Source of the DNA: Geomobilibacter sp964432205
Lineage (GTDB): Bacteria > Desulfobacterota > Desulfuromonadia > Geobacterales > DSM-12255
Reading direction: 5' to 3'
Length of the DNA stretch: 64,000 nt
Assembly (NCBI GenBank): GCA_964432205.1
Contig: CAYSMK010000010.1
Location: 91,631 to 155,630, forward strand
The position numbers and the translations under genes are program-made. Positions 36,466 through 47,200 of the stretch are shown piece after piece; within the stretch, counting starts at the first letter, position 1; each line of letters opens with the position of its first letter. Under the pieces are notes generated by a model. It was not told the DNA's origin and made no database searches. It saw only the letters and a program-made list of their open reading frames with translations.

Positions 36466-39400
36466 ATGCTGCGATTCGACCACCTGAACATATCCCTTAG
36501 CGGACGCCGGCTGATCGAGGCGAGTGCCGGGACCGGCAAGACCTACGCCATTGCCTGCCTCTACGTCCGCCTGGTCGTGGAAGAGGGGCTCACCCCGGAG
36601 GAGATCCTGGTGGTGACCTTCACCGAGGCAGCCACCAAGGAGCTGAAGGGGAGGATCCGGACCCGGCTGCGGGAGGCGCTGGCCACCTTTTCCGGCCAGG
36701 AGGGGAGTGACCCGTTCCTGGCCGGACTGCTGGCAAACACCAGCGGCCTGGTTCCGGAACAGGAGACGGCAATCAACCGGCTCGACCGGGCGCTGCGCGC
36801 CTTTGACCTGGCCGCCATCTTCACCATCCACGGCTTCTGCCTGCGGTCACTCCAGGAAAACGCCTTCGAGAGCGGTCTTCTCTACGACACGGAGCTGGTC
36901 ACCGACCAGGGGGCGATCATGCAGGAGGTGGTGGACGATTTCTGGCGGCAGTCCTTTTTCCGCGGCAGCGCCCCCCTGCTCGGCTATGCCCTGCGGAAAA
37001 AGGTGACCCCCGACAGCCTCGCGACGTTCCTCAGAAGGATGCCGCTGCACCCGAACATCGCGCTGCTGCCGAGTTTCGGCCCCGCTGACGGGACGATGCT
37101 GGAAGAAAGGTGCCAGGCAACATTCCAGGCGCTGCAGAAGGCGTGGTCGAACCAGCGGGGAGCGGTCGAAGCGATCTTCCTCACCGACAAGGGGCTCAGC
37201 AGGGCCGCGCAGACCTACCGCCCGGACCTCATCCCCGGGCTGATGGCGGAGATGGACAGCTACCTCGCCGGAACAAACCCCTTTAACCTCAACGAGGAGT
37301 TCGACCGGTTCTGTACCCCGTTCGTGGTCGCGAACACGAAAAAGCGCAATGAACCACCGCGCCACCCCTTCTTCGATCAGTGCCAGACGCTGCTGGAACT
37401 GGTGGAGGAGCGCCTCCTGGCCTTCAAGGCCTCGCTCGTTGCCTTTGCGCGGGAACGGCTGCCGGCCAGGAAGCGTGAACTGAACGTCCGTTGTTTCGAC
37501 GACCTCCTGACCGACCTCCATGGCGCCCTCAACCGGGAAGGGGGGGAGCGCCTGGCCGAGCGGATCAGGGGGCGCTATCGGGCCGCCCTGATCGATGAGT
37601 TCCAGGACACCGACCCGGTCCAGTACGAGATCTTCCGCACCATCTACGGCAACAGCGATGCCCCCCTGTTTCTGATCGGCGACCCGAAGCAGGCGATCTA
37701 CAGCTTCCGCGGGGCGGACATCTTCGCCTATCTGGAGGCGGCCGCCGACCTCCCCCCTGACGCCCGCTTCACCCTGGAGACCAACTGGCGCTCCACGCCC
37801 GGCATGCTCCAGGCCCTCAACAGCATATTTTCCGCCAGACCCGACCCGTTTCTGTTCGACGACATCGCCTTTCACCCGGTGACGGCCGGTAAAGAGTGGC
37901 CTGTGGAACCGATCAGTCTCTCCGGCCGTGACAGCGCCCCGTTCCAGCTCTGGTTCGTCCCGTCCCCGGACCAGGAAAAGGGGATCATGGTCGGCACGGC
38001 CAACAGCCTGATCCCGCAGGGGGTGGCGGCGGAGATCGGCCGGCTGCTGCGGGACGGCCGGCAGGGAACGGCAACCATCGAGGGGCGGCCGGTGCAGCCG
38101 GAGGACGTTGCCGTCATCGTCCGGAGCCACCGGCAGGCCGGGCTGGTGCAGGAGTCGCTCCGGGAGCTGGGGGTTCCCAGTGTTCTCCAGAGCAGCGAAA
38201 GCCTCTTTGCCAGCCGCGAGGCGCAGGAGCTGTTCACCCTCCTGCACGGCGTGGCCGAGCCGGCCGTGGAGGGGCGGGTGAGAGCCGCCCTGGTGACGGA
38301 TCTCCTGGGGCGGCGGGGCGACGACCTTGCCCGCCTGCGGGAGGACGAGGCCGCCTGGGAGGAGATCCTCTCCCGGTTCCGGGAGTACCGGCAGCTGTGG
38401 CAGGAGCGGGGCGTCATGGTCATGGCCAGGACCCTGGTGGCCAGGGAGGCGGTGCGGGGGCGGCTGTTACGCTTCCCGGACGGCGAGCGGCGGCTCACCA
38501 ACCTCCTCCATGGCCTGGAGCTCCTGCACAGCGCCTCCCTGGAAGGGGGGCTCGGCATAGAGGGGCTCCTCACCTGGCTCGGCGAGCGGCTCAACCAGGT
38601 GCCGGAGACCGAGGAATGCCAGATCCGCCTGGAGACCGACGAAAAGGCGGTCAGGATCGTCACGGTCCATGTCAGCAAGGGGCTGGAGTATCCCGTGGTC
38701 TTCTGCCCGTTCGCCTGGGGAGGGGTGCAGGAGAGGGACGAACCGGTCACCTTCCACGACCGCTTCCGCACCGTGAAGGACTTCGGTTCTCCCGACCTGG
38801 AGCAGCACCGGGCGCTGGCGCAGCGGGAGGCACTCGCCGAGAACCTGCGCCTGTTCTACGTGGCACTGACCCGGGCCAAGTACCGCTGCTACCTGGTGGC
38901 CGGGAAGTTCCGCCACGCAGGCAGTGCGCCGCTGGCCTGGCTTCTCCATCGCCCCGACGGCCTGGACCCGTCCCGCGAGGACCTGGTGGCGTGTCTCAGG
39001 GAGACGGTCGAAGGGCTCTCCGAACCGGCGCTGCTCGGCCACTACCGGGAGCTGGCAGCGGCGGGAGCGGGCAGCATCGCCCTTGCGGAGCTGCCGTCCC
39101 CGGACGATGCGCCCATGTACACCCCGGTGCGCGACGAGGGGGCGCTTGCCTGTCGACAGTTTACCGGCGCCGTAGAGCACGACTGGCGGGTAGCCAGCTT
39201 CACCTCCTTTGCGGCCGGCTCCCATGGTCCGGAGCTGCCGGACCGGGACCCCCTTTCCCGGGAAGAGGCGGCTTTGTCTGTAGAGCCGCTCCGTGACGAG
39301 CCGGCGCCCCTTTCCATCTTCGACTTTCCCCGGGGGAGCCGGGCCGGTACCGTGCTGCACGAGATCTTCGAACGGATCGATTTTGCCTCCCCTGACCGCC

Positions 39401-40065
39401 CGTCCCTGGAGCGGCTGGTGGCCCAGGTCCTGACCCGGTCCGGGTTCGACGCCAGCTGGCAGGGGCCAGTCGTCAGGATGGTGGAAAACGTGCTCGCCAC
39501 GCGGCTCGACGAAGGGGAGGAAGGATTCGCCCTGGCCGAGCTGGCAAGCGGCAGCTGGCGGGCCGAGCTGGAGTTCTTTTTTCCCCTGCGCTTCATCAGT
39601 TCCGAGCGGCTGCGGGAGATCGTTCTCCGCTGGCAGGGAGATGCGGGGGAGAACGGCCTCGGCGAAGCGATCGGCCGCCTCGATTTCACGCCGGTCAGGG
39701 GGATGGTGCGGGGATTCATGGACCTGGTCTTCTGCCACAACGGCCGGTATTACATCGCGGACTGGAAGTCCAACCACCTGGGTGGCAGGCTGGAGGATTA
39801 CGACGGCGAGCGTCTCGCCGCGGAAATGGATCGGCGGCTCTACCCGCTCCAGTACCTCCTCTACACGGTTGCCCTGCACAACTACCTGGCCGCCAGGGTG
39901 CCGGGATACGACTATGCCAGTCATTTCGGCGGAGTCTACTACCTGTTCCTGCGGGGGATCGATCAGGCCGCCGGGCCAAGGTACGGCATCTTCAGGGATC
40001 GGCCGCCTCAGGGGCTGATCGAGGAGCTCTCGGCGGCCCTGGTGGATTTCGGAGCGCGGACATGA
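36466..40065 (+). CDS. recB: Exodeoxyribonuclease V subunit beta (RecB)
   Basis: 1199 residues from ATG 36466; an in-frame GTG at 36439 exists, but the homology begins with LRFDHLNISLSGRRLIEASAGTGKT (Walker A, about 19-26). UvrD-like helicase motifs continue with LIDEFQDTDPVQYEIF (motif II), IGDPKQAIYSFRGAD (motif III) and VRIVTVHVSKGLEYPVVF (motif V). The C-terminal nuclease has VLHEIFERIDF, GFMDLVFCHNGRYY and ADWKSNHLG, matching the metal site of RecB. It is the 3'-5' helicase and the only nuclease of RecBCD. Its stop overlaps recD by four bases. Confidence 0.96.
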   Translation: MLRFDHLNISLSGRRLIEASAGTGKTYAIACLYVRLVVEEGLTPEEILVVTFTEAATKELKGRIRTRLREALATFSGQEGSDPFLAGLLANTSGLVPEQETAINRLDRALRAFDLAAIFTIHGFCLRSLQENAFESGLLYDTELVTDQGAIMQEVVDDFWRQSFFRGSAPLLGYALRKKVTPDSLATFLRRMPLHPNIALLPSFGPADGTMLEERCQATFQALQKAWSNQRGAVEAIFLTDKGLSRAAQTYRPDLIPGLMAEMDSYLAGTNPFNLNEEFDRFCTPFVVANTKKRNEPPRHPFFDQCQTLLELVEERLLAFKASLVAFARERLPARKRELNVRCFDDLLTDLHGALNREGGERLAERIRGRYRAALIDEFQDTDPVQYEIFRTIYGNSDAPLFLIGDPKQAIYSFRGADIFAYLEAAADLPPDARFTLETNWRSTPGMLQALNSIFSARPDPFLFDDIAFHPVTAGKEWPVEPISLSGRDSAPFQLWFVPSPDQEKGIMVGTANSLIPQGVAAEIGRLLRDGRQGTATIEGRPVQPEDVAVIVRSHRQAGLVQESLRELGVPSVLQSSESLFASREAQELFTLLHGVAEPAVEGRVRAALVTDLLGRRGDDLARLREDEAAWEEILSRFREYRQLWQERGVMVMARTLVAREAVRGRLLRFPDGERRLTNLLHGLELLHSASLEGGLGIEGLLTWLGERLNQVPETEECQIRLETDEKAVRIVTVHVSKGLEYPVVFCPFAWGGVQERDEPVTFHDRFRTVKDFGSPDLEQHRALAQREALAENLRLFYVALTRAKYRCYLVAGKFRHAGSAPLAWLLHRPDGLDPSREDLVACLRETVEGLSEPALLGHYRELAAAGAGSIALAELPSPDDAPMYTPVRDEGALACRQFTGAVEHDWRVASFTSFAAGSHGPELPDRDPLSREEAALSVEPLRDEPAPLSIFDFPRGSRAGTVLHEIFERIDFASPDRPSLERLVAQVLTRSGFDASWQGPVVRMVENVLATRLDEGEEGFALAELASGSWRAELEFFFPLRFISSERLREIVLRWQGDAGENGLGEAIGRLDFTPVRGMVRGFMDLVFCHNGRYYIADWKSNHLGGRLEDYDGERLAAEMDRRLYPLQYLLYTVALHNYLAARVPGYDYASHFGGVYYLFLRGIDQAAGPRYGIFRDRPPQGLIEELSAALVDFGART

Positions 40066-41828
40066 CAGCATTGGAACGGGACTACAGCGAGATCGACCGG
40101 CACTTTGCCGCCTTCATCTGCCGCCTGGCCAAGACTGCTGCCGAAGAGCTTCAGCGGGCGGCCCTGCTCGTTTCCCGGGCCGTGGGCCAGGGGCACGTCT
40201 GCGTCGACCTGACCACTGCCGGTCCGGATGGCTGGTGGCACGGCCTGGCGGAGTTTCCGGTCGTCGGTTCTCCCGGCGCCTTCACCCCGCTGGTGCTGGA
40301 TGGCGCCGGCCGGCTGTACCTCCATCGCTACTGGCGCTACGAACACGACCTGGCCGTGGCCATTCGTGACAGGGGGGGCCGACCGGTCACCCTGGATGAG
40401 GCTCTCCTGCGGGAGGGACTCAGCCGGCTCTTTCCCGACCCGCCACTGGGTGAGGTCGACTGGCAGCGGGTGGCGGCAACGGCCGCCGTGCGGAGCGGCT
40501 TTGCCGTCGTCTCCGGCGGGCCGGGCACCGGCAAGACCTCCACGGTGGTGAAGATCCTGGCGCTCCTGCTGGAGCAGACCGTTGGCAACCCGTTGGCCAT
40601 CGCCCTGGCGGCCCCCACCGGCAAGGCGGCGGTCCGTCTCCAGGAGTCGATCCGGACCGCACGGGAGCGGCTCGACGTTGCGCCGGAGATCCGGGAGCGG
40701 ATTCCGGCCGAGGTGGTGACCCTGCACCGCCTCCTGGGCGCCGGCGGGGGCTCCGGCCGTTTTCGTCATGATCGGGAGAACCCGCTCCCCCATGACCTGG
40801 TGGTGGTGGACGAGGCGTCCATGGTGGCGCTGCCGCTCATGGCCAGGCTCGTAACCGCCCTCAAACCGTCGTGCCGGCTGATCCTCCTGGGGGACCGGGA
40901 CCAATTGGCGTCGGTGGAGGCCGGGGCGGTCCTGGGGGACATCTGCGACACCGGCCGTGGCCACTCCTTTTCCCCGACCTTCGGCTCCCTTGTCAAAAGG
41001 GTCGCTGCCATCGAGCTCCCGGCAACCGGCCCGGAACCGCTGGCCGACTCCCTGGTCATCCTCCGGAAGAGCTACCGCTTTGCCCCGGACAGCGGGATTG
41101 CCGTTGCCAGCCGATTGATCTCGGCCGGGGAGGGGGCGGAGGCGCTCGCCGTGATCCGGGGGGATCTTTCCGGGGAACTGGTCTGGCGCGATGCGCCGAC
41201 TCCCCAGGCGCTCCCCGAGGCGCTCTCCCCACTGGTCATGGCCGGCTTTGCCCCCTATCTCCGGGCCGGCTCGCCGCTGGAGGCCCTGGCGCTGTTCGAC
41301 CGGTTCCGGATCCTCTGCACCGTCCGCCACGGGCCGCATGGGGTGGAGGAGATCAACCGGCTGGTGGAGGCGGTTCTGGCGCGGGCCGGCCTCATCGACA
41401 CCCGGGAGCGCTGGTACCGGGGGCGGCCGGTGATGGTGACGGCCAACGACTACCAGCTTCGGCTTTTCAACGGCGATATCGGCATCGTTATCCCCGATCC
41501 GGAAGGCACGCCCAAGGTCCATTTTCCGTCCCCTGACGGCGGGGTACGCCAGCTCTCCCCCTCACGTCTCCCCCCCCATGAGACGGTCTATGCCATGACC
41601 GTCCACAAGAGCCAGGGTAGTGAATTCAATAGGGTTTTGCTGCTGCTGCCGTATGCCGATACGGAGATATGTACGCGGGAGCTAGTCTATACCGCCATGA
41701 CCCGGGCGCGGGAGGCGGTGGAGCTGTGGGGGGACGAGAGCGGCTTCCTGGCCGCGGTCAGCCGCAGGGTCGAGCGGCGGTCCGGCCTGCGGGAGGCGCT
41801 CTGGGGAAGGACCGGCATGAATCCGTGA
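40062..41828 (+). CDS. recD: Exodeoxyribonuclease V subunit alpha (RecD)
   Basis: 588 residues. Walker A GGPGTGKTSTVV (from residue 152), LVVVDEASMVALPLMARL (motif II), LILLGDRDQLASVEAGAVLGDI (motif III) and the C-terminal AMTVHKSQGSEFNRVLLLLP and ELVYTAMTRARE (motifs V and VI) are intact; the 5'-3' superfamily 1B helicase of RecBCD. The start ATG lies within the recB stop (ATGA), so the two are translationally coupled. It converges on dinB with 30 bases between the stop codons and no obvious terminator. Confidence 0.95.
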   Translation: MTALERDYSEIDRHFAAFICRLAKTAAEELQRAALLVSRAVGQGHVCVDLTTAGPDGWWHGLAEFPVVGSPGAFTPLVLDGAGRLYLHRYWRYEHDLAVAIRDRGGRPVTLDEALLREGLSRLFPDPPLGEVDWQRVAATAAVRSGFAVVSGGPGTGKTSTVVKILALLLEQTVGNPLAIALAAPTGKAAVRLQESIRTARERLDVAPEIRERIPAEVVTLHRLLGAGGGSGRFRHDRENPLPHDLVVVDEASMVALPLMARLVTALKPSCRLILLGDRDQLASVEAGAVLGDICDTGRGHSFSPTFGSLVKRVAAIELPATGPEPLADSLVILRKSYRFAPDSGIAVASRLISAGEGAEALAVIRGDLSGELVWRDAPTPQALPEALSPLVMAGFAPYLRAGSPLEALALFDRFRILCTVRHGPHGVEEINRLVEAVLARAGLIDTRERWYRGRPVMVTANDYQLRLFNGDIGIVIPDPEGTPKVHFPSPDGGVRQLSPSRLPPHETVYAMTVHKSQGSEFNRVLLLLPYADTEICTRELVYTAMTRAREAVELWGDESGFLAAVSRRVERRSGLREALWGRTGMNP

Positions 41829-41858
41829 GAGCCAGGCATCACGGGGCTGGGGTATGGC

Positions 41859-43088
41859 TCAGCTGACCTCCACGTTGCGGATGCCGCTTGGCCGCCAGGC
41901 CGGGGAGATGACGTGCGATCCTTTATCCTCTGCTTCAATGATGCTGCCAAAAGTAACCGTAAACGCGCCGAATTTGTCGTTGACCTGGTCCATGGCGCCG
42001 GTGGCCAGTGCCTGGCGCCTCTCCTCCGGGAAGATGGGGAGCTGTGCCCCCTGGTGGTCGAGGTTGGTGAGCCGTACCCCCAGCAGGCGGACCGGCTGTT
42101 CCAGGACCAGGCCGTCCAGGATGGCGACCGCCTCCCGGTAGATCTCGGCACTGGCATTGGTGCGGCTGTGCAGGGTGGCCTGCCGGCCGAAGGTGGTGGT
42201 GAAGTCGGCGTAGCGGATGGTGAGGTGAACGGTCTTGCCGGTCACGCCGTAACGCCTGGCGCGGCGTCCCACCATCTCCGACAGTTGCAGTAAATATTTC
42301 AGTATCTCCTTACGCTCGGTGATGTCCCGGTCCAGGGTCATGCTGTGCCCCACCGACTTGACCTCCTCCGCTTCCTCGGCCGGCACCACCGGGCTGTTGT
42401 CGATCCCTCGCCCCATCAGGCTCAGACGCTCCCCCACAACACCGAACTTCCGGGTCAGGACCTCCACCGGGTAACGCCCCAGCTCGCCGCAGGTCCGGAT
42501 TCCCAGGAGGGCCAGCTGGCGGCGGGTCGTGGCGCCGATGCCGCACAGCTCCCCGACCGGCAGCTGCGCCATGACCCGGGAGACCTCGTCGGCCGGGATC
42601 ACGGTGAGGCCGTCCGGTTTTTGCATCTCCGAGGCGAGCTTGGCCAGGAGCTTGTTGGGGGCGATGCCGATGGAGCAGGTGAGGCCGAAGCGGTGGCGGA
42701 TGCGGGCCTTGATGAGAAAGGCGATCCGCTTTGCGCTGCCGAAGATGGCCAGGGAGCCGGTGACGTCCAGGAATGCCTCGTCGATGGAGAAGGTCTCCAC
42801 CAGCGGGGTGTAGTCGTGGAAGATCTCCATGATCCGGCACGAGGTCCAGGTGTACTTGCGGTTGTCGGCAATGACGAAGATCAGCTGGGGGCACTTCTGG
42901 ATCGCCTGCCACCGGTTCATGCCGGTCTTTACCCCCAGGGCCCTGGCCTCGTAGGAGGCGGTGGTTACCACGGTCCGGCCGGTACCGACGATGGCGACCG
43001 GCTTTCCCCGCAGGGCCGGGTTGGCCTGCTGTTCCACCGAGGCGAAGAAGGCGTTCATGTCGATGTGGAGGATGGTGCGATCAGTCAC
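41859..43088 (-). CDS. dinB: DNA polymerase IV (DinB, Y family)
   Basis: 409 residues from GTG 43088; the next ATG would cut off the first catalytic aspartate in ILHIDMNAFFASVEQ (Asp10), so the GTG must be used. The palm motif SIDEAFLDVTG, the fingers YEARALGVKTGM and the helix-hairpin-helix ELCGIGATTRRQLALLGI are present, followed by a little-finger domain. No clear QLxLF-type clamp-binding motif is seen at the C-terminus (ends RNVEVS). It performs error-prone bypass of lesions. Only two bases separate it from the jetD stop, placing it at the end of the Wadjet operon. Confidence 0.95.
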   Translation of the reverse strand: MTDRTILHIDMNAFFASVEQQANPALRGKPVAIVGTGRTVVTTASYEARALGVKTGMNRWQAIQKCPQLIFVIADNRKYTWTSCRIMEIFHDYTPLVETFSIDEAFLDVTGSLAIFGSAKRIAFLIKARIRHRFGLTCSIGIAPNKLLAKLASEMQKPDGLTVIPADEVSRVMAQLPVGELCGIGATTRRQLALLGIRTCGELGRYPVEVLTRKFGVVGERLSLMGRGIDNSPVVPAEEAEEVKSVGHSMTLDRDITERKEILKYLLQLSEMVGRRARRYGVTGKTVHLTIRYADFTTTFGRQATLHSRTNASAEIYREAVAILDGLVLEQPVRLLGVRLTNLDHQGAQLPIFPEERRQALATGAMDQVNDKFGAFTVTFGSIIEAEDKGSHVISPAWRPSGIRNVEVS

Positions 43089-43090
43089 GT

Positions 43091-44290
43091 TTATGCCTCA
43101 AAAATGGCTTGCAACCTTTGACAAAGGTACACGAAGGCAATCCGCTCCTGCTCCAGGCGGATGTTGTCGCCAAGGACGTTGTTTTTCAGATCGAAATACA
43201 ACTGCCTTTCCGGCTCCCGCAGGTTCGGGAGCTCGGCGGTGCAGCGCTTGTCGTCGGGCTCGCGTCCCCACAGGTGGCGGAATTCCCGCAACGTTTCATG
43301 ATCCATGAGGATAGAGCCGGCTTGGGGGAAATAGCTCCGCAGCTGGGACAGGATGGCGAAGCCGTGGGTGTCGATGTCGCCCCAGTAATGGATCTCCCGG
43401 TCTCCGAGCCATTCCGCCTCGCTGAGCGCGCTGACGCCGTAGCCGAGGCCGAAGACGACTATTGATCTTTGCAGCGGTGGAAAACTGAGACCGTTGATCT
43501 TGTTCTCGGTGACGATGACCCGCTCGCAGGGGAGGGCGAGACGGCGGAACTGGCTCAAGGGAACGCTCAGGTCGGTTACACCCCACGGCCTGGCCAGGTC
43601 GTCATCAAGCAGCCGGAAGCGGATCTGTGGCTCATCATACTTGAACCCGAACCGCCGCTCGAACCGATGCCCGGCAAGGGTTGTGGCCTCAGCCTGAATT
43701 GCATCCGCCGGAAGAACGATATCCAGCAGTTCCCGCATGATCGACCTGTTCTGTTCGATGAATTTGCTGTCAACTCCCGGAATGTCCATCTCCCGAATGT
43801 AGCGTCGGGGTATGGGGTTGTTCTTGAGAAAACGACAGACGGCAAGGATCTGCGTCCAGTTATCCCGGTTCTCCATGACCTTCAAAGGCTTCTGTTCGAG
43901 CCATTCCTTCAATGCGGGTTGCTCTTCCAGGGTCTGTGTAGTCAAGAACAAAAAACGCTCAAACTCCTGTTGCTTGCCGATAAAACGGAGAAAGTCCAGG
44001 GGGGTGTCGAAACGTATCCGGCTCGGAAGGAGCTGTAAACCCAGCTGACGATGGTTTACCGGCGTGAGTTCAAGGTCGTATCCATACCCCAGTCGTTCCT
44101 TGCTCCCGTCGCGCAGGCGGGCCAGCCACTCACGCATCCCGGCAAAACTTTCCAGCGCCTCCCTTCCGGTTACCTTGCGAAACGGGACCTCAAGCGGAAA
44201 GAGCTCTTCCTCCGTCAAATATGCTGCAAGGAATCGCCCCGTCTGCCAGATTTTCAGCGCCTTTTCCCTGATTTCTGCAGGTGTGATCAT
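43091..44290 (-). CDS. jetD: Wadjet subunit JetD (DUF3322/DUF2220, topoisomerase VI-like nuclease)
   Basis: 399 residues. The N-terminal half corresponds to DUF3322 (IREKALKIWQTGRFLAAYL ... FPLEVPFRKVTGREAL) and the C-terminal half to DUF2220 with a Toprim-like active site: the glutamate of VIVTENKINGLSF and the DxD of IHYWGDIDTHGFAIL. In Wadjet, JetD is the nuclease that cuts small circular DNA once the SMC-like motor has extruded it. Its ATG overlaps the jetC stop by four bases (ATGA). Key acidic residues look intact, so the system should be active. Confidence 0.93.
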   Translation of the reverse strand: MITPAEIREKALKIWQTGRFLAAYLTEEELFPLEVPFRKVTGREALESFAGMREWLARLRDGSKERLGYGYDLELTPVNHRQLGLQLLPSRIRFDTPLDFLRFIGKQQEFERFLFLTTQTLEEQPALKEWLEQKPLKVMENRDNWTQILAVCRFLKNNPIPRRYIREMDIPGVDSKFIEQNRSIMRELLDIVLPADAIQAEATTLAGHRFERRFGFKYDEPQIRFRLLDDDLARPWGVTDLSVPLSQFRRLALPCERVIVTENKINGLSFPPLQRSIVVFGLGYGVSALSEAEWLGDREIHYWGDIDTHGFAILSQLRSYFPQAGSILMDHETLREFRHLWGREPDDKRCTAELPNLREPERQLYFDLKNNVLGDNIRLEQERIAFVYLCQRLQAIFEA

Positions 44291-47200
44291 GCCCGTGCCT
44301 GCTTCAGGTAGAGTTCTTTTTCGGCCCGGTATTCCTCAAGGGTCAGGTTGCGGATCACGGAATTGCACCCCCCTTCATTATGCACGTAATGGACGGAGCG
44401 GACGTAATCCTCGATGATGTGAATCTTCTGCAAGGGGGTGACGATCAGGAGCTGCAGGTTCAGCTTCTTGAAAAGTTCAAGGCCGTAGCGCGTACTCTCG
44501 TCCGACCCCCTGCCGAAGGCTTCGTCGATCACCGCAAACCGGAAGGAGCGCGACTGTTTTACCCCCCATTCCAGACCGAACTGGTACGCCAAGGCCGAGG
44601 CCAGAATGGTATAGGCGAGTTTTTCCTTCTGCCCTCCCGATTTGCCCGAGCTGCCGGGGTAGAATTCCTTTTCGCTGCCGTCCTCCTTCCAGCGCTCACT
44701 GGCGGAAAAGGTGAACCAGTTCCGTACGTCGGTGACCTTGCGGGTCCAGTCGCGGTCCTGGGGGACGAACCCCTCCCGACCGTTGAAACGGTCGATGATC
44801 GCCTTGACCTGGAGGAACTTCGTTTCGTTATATACGTCGCTGTCCGCAAGGGTGTTGGCCAGGCACTGCTTCAGCTCCTGCTGGAAATCCCGGATCTCCG
44901 GGTCGATCGCCTTGTCCTTGACCAGTTCTATGTAGGTGCCGGGATTGTAGTCTATCTGTTTCAGCGAGATGTTGATGGTGTCGATCTTCTCGGATATCTG
45001 CTGCCGTTCCTTGTCCAACTGATTCTGAAACAGTGCAATGCTGTTGATTGTCCCTTCGTTCAAGAGTTGTTTGAATCGCGCTTCATGGCGGGGGAGGTCC
45101 TGCTCCCGGAGGGCCTTCAGCATGGCGGCGAATTCGTGGAGAGAATCGAGGGCGGCATCAACCTCGACGGTCTCGGCGGGGAAGGCGTTCTTGTAGCCCC
45201 CCATCCGCCCCAGGATTTTTTCGGATAACAGCTTGATCTTCTTGTCATCATTGTCAATTCTGGCCTGCAGGTGCTCGCGCATGCCGCGTTCGTTTTTTTC
45301 CAGATTCTTCAGGGTGAAGGATATATCTGGAATGGCTTCTGTCTTTATGCCGTCAAGTCTGGGGAACCAGGTGAGCTTCTCGTCCCCGGTGAGAAGTCCG
45401 CCAAGCCTGCCGGACTCTTCGAGCTCTCCCTCCCGCTCCTTCAGGCTCCCCTTCAGCCTGCCCGATTCCTCGTTGAGGTTCCCCTGCCGATCCTCCTTGA
45501 TGAGGATTTGTTCCTGCACCAGTGCCAACTGGTCGCGGAGCGTGCGCAGCCTGTCGGAGCTCTGCTCTATTTCGCGTTTCTCCTCTTCGAGGGTCTGGAT
45601 CTGTCCGGCAACCAGCTCCCAATGGATGTCAGCGAAATTCCGGAACTTCAGAAGATCGCGGGCCGCATCGCGTTTACTGACCAGCGTTTTCTGCCCTTTC
45701 TCCAGGACAGCCAGCTGCTCGGCTATCTTTGCGATCTGGCGCTCCAGTCCGGCGTTTCTGGTCTCCAGCGCCTTTATCTTGTCCGCGTTGCTCCAGCCGA
45801 GGACGTAGTTACGGCTGTCGTCGATGCTGCGCCGGTCGTCCTTTTCATGGCGCTGGCCGCCGGACTTGATCTGGCCTTTGATGGTGATCGCCTTGGGGAG
45901 ACGGCGAAAGGTTTCCAGGTCATCGCAGCAGATGTAGTCGAAGCGTTCCGCCAACTGCGCTTCCAGCCAGGGATAGAAAGCGGTGTCGGGCATGATCCGC
46001 AGCTTGCGGAGCAGCGAAGCCGGCTCCGTATTTTTCCCCTTGGCCCTGATGTCCGCTTCGCGTACCCGGAAATATACCAGCCGGTTCTGCAGATGGGTGC
46101 GCTCGACGTAATGGCTGACCTGGGGATAGAGAGCTTCGGGGACGAGCAGGCTCAGGCCGAAATTATGAAGCACCCGTTCAATGGCGCCGCGCCACGGTGA
46201 CTCCCCTTCGTCCACCTGCAGCAGCTCGCCGACGAAGGGGAGCTCTTCCTCCTTTATTTTCAGGATTTCGGCCATCTCGCGGCGGATTTCCAGGTTCCTG
46301 GAGGGGATATTGCTTTTTCGCGTTCGCAGCGAATCGATCTCTTTTTCGTTCTCCCTTTGTTCGCCATTCAGGTCCTTGCGCTCGATCTCCCGGTCAACCA
46401 CGGCCCTGTTCGTTTCGTCGATCTCTGCTTCTAGACCTTGAAACACCCCTTGCGCCTCATTCCGGTTATTGCAGAACTCTCCTTCGCTTCGCACGGAGCG
46501 CAGGCCGAGCTTCGTGACGCAGTCGAGATACTCCCGTTCCCTGGCGCGCTTTTCTTCCCGTATCCCGGTCAGTTGGGCGATCTCCTGCTCTATATCCCGC
46601 AGACGGCCGCCACCGCTCTGTTCGATGGCGGCGGAAAGGCTGCTCGTCTGCTGCCGCAACTGGTGCAGCTCTTCTTTCACATGTTCCAGGCGGGCGCTGT
46701 TTTTCTGCATCTCCGTCGATAGCCTTACGATATCGGCCGTCAGCAGTTCGGTTTTGTGGTGCGCAAAATAGGCGAACAGCGTGTCCCGGCAGCGGCGCAG
46801 CTCCTCTACTGAGGCGCAGAGAAGCTGATATCTCTCGCCGTCCGCCACCAGGGGGGAAAGCTGCTCGATCTGGCGCTTTGCCTTGAGCACGGCCTCGTGC
46901 GCCTGGTTCAGGTTGTCGAAGTTCTTGCACAGCTCCTCGATGCGGCTCTCCACATCTCCCCCTTCGAGCATGTGGTGGCGGACGAAATCGGTCAGATTCC
47001 CGACTGACTTCATGGAAACGGTCTGGAAAAAGAGCATGAGGGCCTGCTCTTTCAGATTGCCGAACAGGTGCCTGAAGAGAGAGCTGTACTCCTTGAACCT
47101 GTCCAGGACCTCCACATGTTCCAGCCGGCGGAGCCGTTTCTTCAGGTCGAGGATGTCGCTGCCGAAGTTGCTGAAATGTTCGGCAATGGTCAGGGTTTTC

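Noticed and set aside
38467..40071. 534-residue minus-strand frame across the recB 3' half
   Set aside because: Antisense shadow; the plus-strand frame has complete RecB motifs throughout.
43088..44290. jetD as a topoisomerase VI subunit A or general Toprim protein
   Set aside because: The N-terminal DUF3322 region and the position behind jetABC identify it as the Wadjet nuclease subunit.
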